Shown piece by piece: positions 46,932 through 58,137 of a stretch of DNA of 64,000 bases. A model generated the notes under the pieces. It did no database searches, was not told the origin of the DNA, and saw only the letters and a list, made by a program, of their open reading frames with translations. The stretch covers positions 124,001-188,000 of the forward strand of contig JAVXUO010000715.1 in assembly GCA_033065855.1 (NCBI GenBank), in the 5' to 3' direction. The DNA comes from Escallonia rubra. Lineage: Eukaryota; Streptophyta; Magnoliopsida; Escalloniales; Escalloniaceae. The translations under genes were made by a program, and so were the position numbers. The first letter of the stretch is position 1, and every line of letters begins with the position of its first letter.

Positions 46932-48715
46932 ATGGATAAATGGAAAGTAATGGCGATGCTCATGCTGTTGTCTTCTGCTCTACCCTCTCTCCAAGCTTTG
47001 AAACCTTATATTGGTAATTTTAAAGTTCCTGACTTATGCGAAACAGATTTCAATTCTGATGATGTAGTATGAAACCTCTTGTTAACATGTTTATCTATGA
47101 GGAAGCGCAGGTCATAGCTATTATGATCTACGAATCGACTGTGGATCTTTACATGAAATCAATGTCACCAATGACGGTTCTGTGAAGTGGCAACCAGATG
47201 GGCAATTCGTGAAAAGTGGAGAGAACAAGATTCTCACATCTAACCAGAGCCATACCCAGATGAATACTTTACGTTTCTTCCCCAATGGTACGAGAAATTG
47301 TTACACGTTACCTTTTTATCTTAATGACAATCTCACAACTCTGTTTAGGGCCGGTTTTTATTATGGCAACTATGACGGTCTCTCAAAGCCACCAAGTTTT
47401 CGTCTAGAGATAGATGGGAACTTGTGGGCAAATGTTACTAATTCGATGAGTGAGGAGCCAATCTACTACGAATTGCTCTACAAGTACAATGGGCGTTATG
47501 CAACGGTTTGCCTGGTCCAAACAACGGATGGTCAAGTCCCATTCATTTCTTCTCTTGAGGGTACGTTAACGTACTTTGATTCGTACCAGTTCATGGACAA
47601 CAAAACAGCTCTTTACCTCCATAGCAGGATCAACTATGGCGCAAACGAAAGTGTCCAGTAAGTCAAGTGGATTTGATTTCCCTCAATTTCTCCTTGCCAT
47701 TTGATGCATCGCAGGATCATATCATAATGTAGACTTCAAGCACGTAAAGAATCCATTTCAACAAGTACGCTAAGCTAGGTACAAGAAGTTTTTGCACAAG
47801 AAAATCTCCCCAAACATCATCTTGGATGATGGTTGATGATTATATATGTAATATCTTGTTTTCAGTCCGTATATTGTTTAAACACTACAGTTGATTAGTT
47901 AATCCTCTCTTGAATTTAAGGTAGTAACGTAATCTTCTCTTGAATTTAAGGTGTTAATGTTCTAATACAGTACACAAGTTTATATAATACTAGGGTTAGT
48001 ACGATAATATGTCATAGTGTAGCAGGCCGTGTTTAGTACGATAATATGTCATGTGTCACATTGGTATACAACTATACAGTTTTCTCTTTTCAGCTAAAAA
48101 AATTAGAAAATCAATCAAAATGATATAGTTTTTGACGTTTGAACTTACAGGCAAAGAATAGGAATAAATGAAGAGCGCTTCAATCGAGTGTGGGAATCCA
48201 GAGAAATGTCCGAGTATTTCAACATTAGTAGGGATCCAGTACCTTCTTGGCATTTAGAATACGACAACATGGCACCATGGCTAGTAATGGCATATGCAAT
48301 CCAGGCGCAGAACATATCAGACTCTATACAATTGTCCATCGATTTCTCCCCCCGTACATCAGTGCAAGCCGACTTCATACTATATTTTGCGGACCCAATC
48401 TGTCGCAATTCAGATCTTCCCAATGTAACACGAATAGTTGAAATCCACATAGACAACATTCAGATGGGGATCATGGATGTCCCTAAATGTTATTCAGATG
48501 TTCGTACATCTTATTCCATATCTATGCTTCGTGTGCCGGTTGTCGGTTCAGCCAATGTGACTATTTCTGCAGCAGTGGGCTCGACAATGCCTCCCATCTT
48601 AAATGCCATGGAAGTCTTCTCTAGGATTGATATATCTAAGGGTGGTGGACACTTCCTACGCTTCTCAGCACTCTTGGTCATTTTCTTTCATATGCTTCCT
48701 GTTCTTTTGTTGTAA
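46932..48715 (+). CDS. Secreted malectin-like domain protein without kinase (copy 3)
   Basis: Three exons, 46,932-47,013, 47,111-47,657 and 48,151-48,715, give 397 residues with phases matching at both junctions (TTG|GTAATT...CGCAG|GTC and CCA|GTAAGT...TTACAG|GCA). Residues 1-22 are a signal peptide. Malectin-like (PF12819-type) hallmarks follow: RIDCG (35-39), KWQPDG (53-58), TLRFFPNGTRNCYTL, GFYYGNYDG (109-117), VCLVQTTDGQVPFISSLE and PPILNAMEVF (357-366). These are typical of the ectodomain of LRR-receptor-kinase subfamily I. There are about eleven N-glycosylation sequons. No LRR, transmembrane-plus-cytoplasmic part or kinase follows. The chain ends in a 20-residue hydrophobic tail (378-397) after SKGGGH, which looks like a GPI-anchor signal with a Ser/Gly cleavage region. 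A role as a cell-surface binding protein or co-receptor is inferred. Copies 1 and 2 are its broken paralogues. Expression and the GPI anchor are untested. Confidence 0.85.
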
Positions 48716-49257
48716 ATCAATTAGTATCAAGGATACATGCTTGGTGCCATTTAATTTTTCCCCTGTAATGAGGACTCATGCCTGCTTGGTAACGCAGCTA
48801 TGCATGATCAAACTCAACTTATATCTCTTAGCACTCGGTATGGTAATTATGGATTGCTTCATATTGATAACAACCAGTGGCATTAAGTTTCTTATTCCCT
48901 AAGCTACTCGATTGTCCAGGATTACGACTCTTGCTACACTACTCACCTAGCCTGAAAGTGTGAGAAAGTGACAAGTGAAGACTCTTGATCACATTATCCA
49001 AGTACACGTTTTCTCTTTGGCCGGATCATTTTTAGGATTACGTAAAAGTTAGCTCTTAGAGTACTGTCCTTTGACTTGATCTACCGTATAAACTAGTATG
49101 GAAATCCTATGAATGCAAGCTTTGATAGCCTGCATTCCACCATATAATCTAAATATCATAAAAATAAAGAAGCTTGGTTGTAGATTACAGTCAAATACAG
49201 TATTTTGTCCTAGTAAAACTTATGTCCTTTAATTATACAGAATGCTAATTTTATTAT
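48716..49257 (+). repeat. 3' flank of malectin-like copy 3
   Basis: 48,716-48,985 matches the 3' flank of copy 1. 48,996-49,257 matches the orphan flank at 2,272-2,487 and 6,265-6,316. It supplies the empty sites for both Helitrons. Confidence 0.88.
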
Positions 49258-50287
49258 GGGCAAATTACACCTTTGTCCCGGAGGTTAGGATATAATTACA
49301 GTCAAGAACATTAAGTTTTAAAATGTAACATACCGTGACCAAACACTTTTAAAATGTATCAGCTATGTCCATCCGTCAGGATTCCGTCCAAAAAGTGTAT
49401 TTTTTCTATGATGTCGTCAATACGTATTTTGAAAATAACGATAATACCCTTTGTACTGTATATACTGAATATTTTTTAAAATTTTAAATTAAGATTTCAA
49501 GCCATAACTTAAAGTCACAATGTATCACCTTGCAAATTAGGATATTGTTGAAACCCTGATTTTCAAATTAGAGTTTTGTTTGCAAATTAAACTTCAAATT
49601 TTCTCACTGAAATCCTCCCCACGCGCCGGCAGGCCTCTCCCTCGCCCCCTCGCCCCACGCCCCACGCCGATTGAGAAAGAAGGAAGGTTAGGCCCCTTTT
49701 GGTCAACCCACCCACACCACCACCATACACAAACCACCGCCGGTCAACCCACCCACACCACCACCATACACAAATCAAGTCGTTACCTTCCAATGGCGCT
49801 GTCAACCATCACAGTAAGCAAAAACTCAAGAAATGGGTGCTGGATCACCTCAACTCTAAAACCATGTTAATTAGTGGATGGAGGTGCGACGACGGGGAAG
49901 GGGAATGATATCTTTGCGGCGGGGAGGTGCGGCGACGGGGAAGGGGAAGGGCGGTGTGGCGACGGGAAGGGGGAGGCTGACAGGGCGCCGAAGAGGTGCG
50001 ATGGTTGTGGGGGAGTTTGAGAGAGAGAAATGGGGTTGGAGGAGGGGGGGTGTGTGTGGTGGGGGAAGAGCAATGGCATTAATCTTTTTTTTTCTTTTTT
50101 TTTAAGATGAAGTAATGGCATTAAAAAAATAATAAGGTTCCAATTTAGGGGTAATAAAGTCTTTTCATTAAAACCGTTAGGGTTTTTAAGATTCCATTTG
50201 GTCAACGGACATAAGTGTAATTTGTCCAAACTATTGTCCTTACCTATAATTATACCCTAACCTCAAGGACATAGGTGTAATTTGCCC
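49258..50287. mobile_element. Mutator-like element B, 1.0 kb
   Basis: Terminal inverted repeats of about 45 bp begin GGGCAAATTACACCTTTGTC, and the right end is the complement with a few changes. A 9-bp target duplication TTTTATTAT/TTTTATTTT lies at 49,249-49,257 and 50,288-50,296 (8 of 9 matching). The homologous locus at 6,270-6,330 lacks the element, giving an independent empty site. The interior (about 49,610-50,080) is GC-rich and contains a 35-bp direct repeat (GGTCAACCCACCCACACCAC twice, near 49,700 and 49,742). No transposase is present. Confidence 0.92.
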
Positions 50288-50600
50288 TTTTATTTTTTCA
50301 TGAAAAAAATTGGCTACTACCGTACTTGTAGGAAGACACCTACCGCTCCTTCTGTAACAGCTGTCAATGGCTGCTAAATATTTCTAGTGATTTTTCTGCT
50401 AACATTTATCAACGATAATGTTTAGCAGCACTTTTTCACGTAACTATATAAAAGTCACCAAAGATTTAGCGATAATTAATTGTCGCTATATAAGAGATTG
50501 AACGTATCTTCCTCAACCAGGATAGCAGCCAAAAGTTTTCCTTTTTTATATATAAAAAACACATTTTCCATCATTTCTTCTCTCTCCTTTCTCTCGTACT
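50288..50600. repeat. CACTA-like 5' end, shared with 6,316-6,624
   Basis: Continues the 3' flank of copy 3 and matches 6,316-6,624: CTTGTAGGAA, AGCGATAATTA, then a TCATTTCTTCT tract. The layout (short repeated TTTAGCGA-type units, then a pyrimidine-rich leader) resembles the 5' end of a CACTA-like element, but a clear terminus was not seen. Confidence 0.5.
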
Positions 50601-51704
50601 TAGATCATCACCACCGCCATCATCCTCCACTAACGACTATAGTAGTACTAACCCAACCCCTCTCTTCCCCTCCATCCCCCCCCCCCCCCGCCCTGGCATG
50701 CACCACAATCATACCAAAACCACCATAAGCTTCACCATGGCCCATCATTGCATCATACACACTGCCACCAGCCACATGAGAATCATAGACACAATAAAAA
50801 ACACACACCCCAATCGTCGTGCACGCACGCGTGCACACACTTATCGGCTCACACATGTGATGAAGTGGATGCAGATCTGCTAGAAGAGCCAGCAGGAGTC
50901 AGACCGTAGCCTTGGGTCATGAACATGATACTGCCACGATGGCGCTACAGTGTTGTTGTTTGTGCTAATGTCGCCCTCGTAATCAGTTCTGCCACTGCCC
51001 TTGGTTACGTACGGTGCATGCGTGCACGCGCGCGTATGTGTTGTGAGTCTATGTTTATGTGTGCTTATGCATAGATCTCTGTGTGTTAGTGTGTGTGTGT
51101 GTGTGCGCGCGCGTAGATTGGTGGTTATAGTGTGGTTGTGGTTGATAGTGTTGGGGGTAGTGCAGTGGTTGTTGGTGGTGGTGTTGGGATAATGCGGTGG
51201 TGGTGCTATCATGGTCTTGAGGAGGTTGGAGTTGAAGGGGAAAAAGAAAGAGAAACGGGGGGGGGGGGGAGAGAAAGAGAGAGAGATATGTACAAAAATG
51301 TATTAAGGGTAGTATTGGTAGTATTTGCATTCTTTAAATATAAAACTTTTACATTTTCAACACCAGTATTCACTTTGTGAAAATTGTGTCTTGGACTATA
51401 ATTTAATCGTAAAGTCAAGAAATTTATTGGTAATATTCCTATTCTAAATCTTCCTCTCCACCTTAACGATGTGATTCACTTAGCCATTATAATTCTGTAC
51501 AGAAAACCTGAACTTGTTCCTATGTGACTTAACTTTAGTAGCCAACCCTTTATAGGGGTAGTTTCCAGGAAAGTTTCATTAATTTTCTCGAAGATGACAA
51601 GTTTTGTCGTTAAAATTATGATTTGTCCTCTAGTATCAGCTTCCAAAGAAAAATTTTCCTTTCCAACAAACAAAAGAGGTGGATCTGCCTCATTATTGGA
51701 AGAG
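50601..51704. other. Low-complexity CA/TG-rich region
   Basis: Holds a C run (50,676-50,689), alternating purine-pyrimidine GT/GC tracts (about 51,001-51,120) and a G run (51,257-51,269). The open frames through it are compositional. It may be the interior of the CACTA-like repeat to its left. No gene is supported. Confidence 0.5.
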
Positions 51705-51921
51705 TTTTTTTTTTTTCTTTGGTAAAAAGTCCTTTTCATTTCATATTCAAATCACAACTCATTACAAATTTACTATCCTTTCCATGTATATACAACTATA
51801 GAATAGCACTTAGATTCCAACACTAGTTGTTCTATCTTAGTATTGATGGGCAGAGGTGCCACATTTCACATAGATGTACCTGTTTACTGTAGTTTCCTTC
51901 AGCTTTTTCGAACTCTACAGG

Positions 51922-53248
51922 CAGGGGCGGAACTACGCTTGTACGAGGGGGTGCTATAGCCCCCCCTCAGATTTTGAAAAAAATAAATAATATATATATA
52001 TATATATATAGTGTATTTTTTTTCATTTGCAACTTTCCCTTTCTCTCTCTCTCTCCTCCTCTCTCAGTCGGCTCTCACACTCACAGTCACCGGACACCGG
52101 CTCACCGCGGCACGGCGGCACCTCTCCAGCTCTCCTCCTCTCTCGGCTCTCTCAGTCACCGCGGCACCACACAAAGGCCCCGGGCCACCGGTCATCGGCT
52201 CGGCAGTCGGCAGCCTCGGCTCATCGCTGTGACGTCATAAGGTAACGCACTACACTTACGCCGGTCGGCGGTCGTCGTGGCGTCAAGTGAAGCTCTCACA
52301 CCGTGATGCCGGCATCTCTCATCCTCTCTCAGCTCTCTCAGCCACAGCGGCTCGCCGCACCGCCCGCACGCCGGCACCACCCACCGACCTACGGCCACCG
52401 GTCATCGGCTGAGCTCATCAGTTGGTCGCCGTCCCCCGATTCCGAAGCGCGAAGCCGGCAAAGGCCCTCCTCAGTCCGGCGGTCCCCACCCCAACTCCGG
52501 CCAGTCCCCACCTAACTCCGGCGACTCCGGCCAGATCAGATCTACCTTAGAGCTACCGTCTACGAGCCGGCGGACGAACCGAGGAAGTTCCGCCACTGTC
52601 GTTCGGCGGTCACGGCGCTTGAAATAGTGAAATTGCATATCTGACTTTGAGTTTCAGTCACCGACGACATTGCGACAACGACGTCGTTCTGATTTCTGAG
52701 GACTGAGGTCAGTGTGCATTTTGAACAATTTCTTTTGCTATTGAGAATTGATTATTTGATTAATAATTTTAGGTTGTTAGTTGTGTATTTGATAATTTAG
52801 ATTATTAATTGATGCTTTATAGATGTTAATCGTGCATTGAGCACTTAGATTTGAGATTGTTGATGGAGGATGGGACCCAATTGGATTTTTATCCCATTTG
52901 AGCATTGATTATTTGATTGATAATTTTAGGTTGTGTTAATTGGGCATTTAAAAATTGAGATTATTTCCATGCTGATTATATGTTGTTAATTGTGCATTGA
53001 GCATTTGAGAATTGAGATGGTTGATGGAGGATGGGACCCAATTGGATTGAGATGTCGGATATGTGATTTAGTTGAATGGTGGGTTGAAATTAAGTTAATT
53101 AGGTTAACGCGATAATAAAACATGACTGGAAAAGTAAAAGAATAAAATATTTGTAATTAACTAGGTTATTTGATTGATAATTGATGGATTGATACTTAAA
53201 ATAAAATATTTTTAGCCCCCCTAGGATGAAATCCTGGTTCCACCACTG
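51922..53248. mobile_element. Non-autonomous hAT element C, 1.3 kb
   Basis: Ends CAGGGGCGGAACTACGC and GGAACCAGG-type complement ...CCTGGTTCCACCACTG, a terminus class common among plant hAT elements. An 8-bp target duplication TCTACAGG/TCTACAAG (51,914-51,921 and 53,249-53,256) matches at 7 of 8. The interior is GC-rich, with repeated CCACCGGTCATCGGCT (about 52,183 and 52,393) and a second repeat, TTGATGGAGGATGGGACCCA (about 52,859 and 53,020). It is unrelated to the TAGAGATGTC hAT family above and has no transposase. It interrupts the end of LINE 3 ORF2. Confidence 0.88.
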
Positions 53249-53256
53249 TCTACAAG

Positions 53257-56200
53257 ATGCATTGCTTTATCCACAACTCTATCTTTGCTATGATCATAAA
53301 TAGGGTGCTTCTTTGCTGAGCAAAGATCTGTTGGTTCCTTGCCTCCCAAATGCAGTAGACTGTAACTACCATAGCCAGCTTACACATTCCATTTCTGATG
53401 CTTTTCCCCCTAAAATGTTGACAGGCCTGCTGAAAAAATGTACTCCATGTATCCAAGTTCCCTTCCACATGTACTCTAGTCAGTACATTACTCCATATCT
53501 CTTTAGAGAAAAGGCATTCCATAAACAGGTGCTCTATAGTCTCCTGATGTTGGTGGCAGAAGACACAGTCATTCTCCCTTATGATATTGTAAGCTTTGAG
53601 TCTATCTTTAGTTCTCAATCTTTTTTACACACCAACCAGAGGATGAAGGCACGTTTTGGGATGTCACCATTAAAACATTTGAGTTTCACCCTATCCTCTA
53701 CTTCTCATAGCATTCCAAGCAGATTGTACTGTGAACTAGCCATGGGGGGTAAGAGTCCAGTATGGTTGATCATCTTGCATTAAATCAGGCCTTGGAAGAT
53801 TATAAATTTTTGTTGTGATGTCCCTTAGATCCTGATGGTAGTAAATTATATCCTTCACGTGATAGAATGTTACTGACCTTTGCTTTCAAATTACTGCCAG
53901 CATTATACACCACTCTATATCCATAGTTGTAGACCAAAGGTCCCTCTGGCATCCAATTGTCCAGCCATAACAAAGTTCCCTCTCCATTTCCAATTTTATA
54001 TCTGATGAAATGTTGTATTATTTCCCTAAGCTTAAGAATTTTAAGCCAAGTCCATGAAAGATCAACAGGAGCTTTAAAGGTCCACGGATTCATATGCTTT
54101 ATGATGTTGGTATGGCACCATTTTATCCATAGAGAGTCTTTCTTCCTTGCAAGGTCCCATATATGCTTGCTAATGGCAGCATGGTTCCATTCATTGAGGC
54201 TTTTTATGCCTTGCTTTCCTTCTTCTCTAGGTAGGCATATGTCCTCTCATGCCACCTTTGCTCCATGACATTTTCTTTCTTTTTCATACCACACAAATGA
54301 TCTTATATACCCTTCAATTTTCTTGATGATTTTCATGGGCAACACGAAAATTGAGCACCAATAAACTTGCATACTGAGTAGCACAGACTTAGCCAATTGA
54401 ACTCTGCCTACATATGATAGCATTCTACGTACTAGTCCAATTTGTAATTATCTTCAATATTTTCTCCAGTAGGACTTTATAATCGGCTATTTTTTGTTTG
54501 GTATATATCAAAGGTACACCAAGGTAAGTTACAGGCAATGTATCAAAGGGTATATCTAGTATCTCAACCAAAATTTTTGCACTTTGAGCATCAACACCAG
54601 AGGTATATATAGCACTTTTCTGTAGATTTGGAATTAAACATGACATACTGCCAAAGTCCTGAATTGCTTCTTTCAGGATTGTAAGAGAAAGCTAATCAGC
54701 ATGAGCTAATAAGAAAACATCATGAGCAAAGCACACATGGCTGATCTTCTGGGCTTCAGATTTTGGATGAAATTTGAAACCATCTCTGTTAGTGTAAACA
54801 TATAGGATCTTTGTGAAAACTTACATGATCAAGATGAACAGATAGGGTGACAGTGGGTAACCTTGTCTCAAGCCTCTTTTAGTAGGGAAGTATCCCTCCG
54901 TTGCACCATAGAGATTTATTGAGAATCTAGCTGTAGTGACACAATCCATTATCCAATTGATGTATTGCCTTGGAAACTCCATGCCTTCAAGCACTCTTCT
55001 TAGAAAATTTCAGTTTACAGTGTCATAGGTCTTTTGGATATCAATTTTTGGGGCACACCTAGGTTTCCTTCCTATCTATAATACCCTCTAACCAATTCTT
55101 GCATGAGCAATATATTATCAGCTATGTTTCTACCTTTCACAAATGCAGCATGTTGTCTACTAATTAGGTTAGGCAAACCACTTGTAATCTATTGCACAAG
55201 ATTTTAGATATGCACTTGTAGATAATTTGCAACATACTATTGGCCTGAAATCCTTCATGGAAAAAGTGTAGGGCACCTTTGGTATCAATGTGAGGCCTGT
55301 ATTGTTTATAATCTTAACAGATTTATCCAATTGAAAATACTCCAAGACTGCCTTAGTAGCATCATGACCAACCATATTCTAAGGTGTTTTTTTTTTTTTG
55401 AAAGAATTCAGTAATATAACCATTAGGTCCTGGTGATTTATTCCTTTTCAGAGAGAAAAATACATGTTTGACTTCCTCAAGAAAAACTTCAGCTAGCTTG
55501 TCATTTTTCAGCTATGTGCTCAACTTGTTAAGCAATAATGCAGCAAGATATTCCCTTGGAAGGTTACTCTGATTAGGATTATCCCCCAGGAAATTTGAAA
55601 AGTGATTGATTGCCTCCTGATGTACAGCCTGCTTACCCACTACTTGTTGTCCTTCTTTGGTATGAATTGATAGTACTTTATTGAAAGCTTTGTGGATCTG
55701 AATTTTTTATGGAAGTAGGCAGTGTTGTTATCTCCTAACTTGATGTCCTTTATCCTGAGTTTTTGGCAATAAAAACCTTTCTCAGCTATAAGAAGTTCAT
55801 TGAATTAACCATATAGCAATCTTTCTGTCTGCCTTGGCTCCACATATTCCTCCCCAGATAGTAATCTAGCTTGAATAGTCATCAGTTCCTCCCTTTTTAT
55901 TTTTTACCTTTTGAGAGTCATCAGCATAGTGTGCTTTGTTGAATTGCTTGAGAACTGGTTTTAATCTCTTCAATTTACCACTTAATGAGTGCATAGCATC
56001 ACCCTCTCCCATTTTCTCCCATTCTCTTTGCAGCACAGCTTTGAAAGTTGGGTGATATATCAAAAAATTAAAGAATTTGAATTATGGCCTTTTAACTCTG
56101 TATTGCTGAAAGTGAATTGTGGTTTGCAGTTGTGCATGATCAGATAGTCCTGGTGCAGTTGCATTCCCTTCAAAGTTTGGATATGTTGCCATCCTACAGA

Positions 56201-56760
56201 GTTTTGAAGTACTCAATCAATTCTGCTATGTATTATACCAGCCCCATCCCTCTTGTTACGCCCGAGTAAAAAATATGCCTTTAGTTGCCATGTTTTCCAT
56301 TTGCAATTGATAGATGCAGTTGAATTCCTTGGTTTCAGTCAGATTGATTCCATTTCCCCCTTGTCTCTCATTTGTATTTCTGACAAAATTGAATTCGACC
56401 ATTATAAAAAAAGGTCGATTTCCTATGCTGCCAGCAACTTGAACCAATTGATGCCAGAGCTCCTTTCTTTTACTTCCTTTGTTGCTTCCATATACACAGG
56501 AAAGATACCAATTAGGCTGCCCATTTTTCATTTCCATAGAACAGGTTATTACCTGAGGGTGCATCTATGGCATGTAGCTTAACATCACAAGAATTCCAGC
56601 CAATCCAGATTCTTGACACACCTTTGTGATGAAGATTATAAAAGAAATTCCAAAATTTAGACCATTTCTCAGCGATAGCCTGTATATTCTCCTCTAACTC
56701 TAGTTTCAACAATTCCAACAATTGAGATATTTCTTTATTTGAGTAGCTGCTTCAGATCAT
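53257..56760 (-). pseudogene. LINE 3 ORF2 (endonuclease and reverse transcriptase), decayed
   Basis: Minus-strand blocks in order: endonuclease debris (56,720-56,250: GVSRIWIGWN, ATKGIFFT), the reverse-transcriptase block NTGLTLIPKVPYTFSMKDFRPIV (read from 55,330 to 55,250), LPVTYLGVPLIYTKQK (about 54,530), WTFKAPVDLSWTWLKILKLR (about 54,080) and the C-terminal block CVFCHQHQETIEHLFMEC to VYCIWEARNQQIF (53,618-53,250). The last few codons lie beyond the hAT insertion, to about 51,840. Many stops and shifts divide these blocks, so no active protein is possible. Confidence 0.85.
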
Positions 56761-56849
56761 ATTGCTTTGCAGGGACATTAATTAAATCCCCTCACATCTT
56801 AAAACATTCATTTACAGAATTTAGTGCCACTCCTCTTCCTGGCTGAGTT

Positions 56850-57920
56850 ACAACCCTTTGCCTACGTTTTCCTATGTCTTTGTACAGCCTCTTTGTTCGT
56901 ACTCATAAATTGATCTTCATCATCCTTGTTTTGTTGAGCTTCTACCTCATCATTCCTTCCTCTTGCAATTCCTTGAAGCTATTTGTGGTCTGTATTGGAT
57001 TGTTCACCACAGTTCTTTCACTTACCCTTGTTTCATGCATACACCTTTCACCTTCATTTGACATCCCAATTGACACAATCTCAGTTTCATGACATCCATC
57101 TTCATTTATCATCACAGTTGTATTTTCGTCACAGCTTGCTACTTTCTTTTTCTCTTGCCATACTTGTTTTTTTCGTTAACATTTCTCTCCTATATGTGCA
57201 AATACATTGCAAAATTGACACTTAGTTGGAGTTCATTTATACACCACTGCTTGACTGCTAACGTGGTTGGCAGGGCCGCTAAGGGGAATTTCCTATGGCA
57301 ATGTGGATTGGGTATCAATTTCAACACAGACTCTTGCATACAATAGTCGTTCTTTGTTGTCCATTGTTTGGCAATTAAAGGTTTATTGTCAAATGTTCAG
57401 GGCCCCAGTTCCAATATCTGTATATGAGCATGCTCAGAATTAAATTGGACAATGTATACTCCCGATTTCAATAAACTCAATTGAAAACCTCCAAAGCGTT
57501 TCCAGATTCTTTGCAAAAGACCTTGCATCTCGTGAAATGGCGGACTAGATCCTAACACATAAACCACAATTACAATTTCCACTTCAAAATTTCAGGTTCC
57601 ACATCCTCTTTTGAATATTCAACACCCTATTTTCCATTAATGTCCTGGGGATCAAGGAAGTCCAGCTTCATTCCCTCATATTTTTCCCTATTTGGCTTGA
57701 CAACAGATGCATATGTTTGATGGAAAGCGGGGACTTGTACCTAATTTTCCCGCTTCTTTGGATTCTGTTGTGTTGTTTGATGTCATGCTCTGTTGGGGCC
57801 GAAGATAATTGACATCTTTAGCATGATTTTGCCCTAAATTCACCACTAACGTGGTGGAGGCATCTTTCTTGAAGGTGAAGCAATACTTCTGAAGTTGTTG
57901 TTCCATTGTTGCCGTACAAA
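56850..57920 (-). pseudogene. LINE 3 ORF1 (DUF4283 and CCHC), decayed
   Basis: A DUF4283 part at 57,582-57,397 (IVVYVLGSSPPFHEMQGLLQ, LLKSGVYIVQF) and a CCHC knuckle CQFCNVFAHIGEKC near 57,220-57,180. The polar segment that follows leads to the ORF2 region. Several frame breaks are present. Confidence 0.8.
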
Positions 57921-58137
57921 CTCATCCGTAAATGAGTCCTTTGGTGGCCCTCGTAATCTATCTGATCCCTCATTTGGATATCTGGATGATTGGATGTTGT
58001 CTCGTCGTAAGCATGATCATTTCCAATGTTTAGATTGAGAGAAAGAGGAGAAATTAGGGTTCAATGCTCGTTCACTCTAGAGAGAAGTTTGAGCTTCTCT
58101 CTCTAAAACTCTTCTTTCCAACTTATTATGGGAAGAG

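Larger units (their letters stand above)
51705..58125 (-). mobile_element. L1-type LINE 3, minus strand, with a nested hAT
   Basis: The T-rich end at 51,705 (the A tail on the minus strand) and the 5' end at about 58,125 are flanked by a 12-bp target duplication TTATTGGAAGAG (51,693-51,704) and TTATGGGAAGAG (58,126-58,137), with one mismatch. Without the nested hAT it is about 5.1 kb and contains both ORFs in the order of LINE 1. It is much more decayed than LINE 1. Confidence 0.88.

Noticed and set aside
50480-51418. Several His/Thr/Pro- or Val/Gly-rich frames
   Set aside because: Readings of CA/TG microsatellite-like sequence on both strands. No conserved domain.
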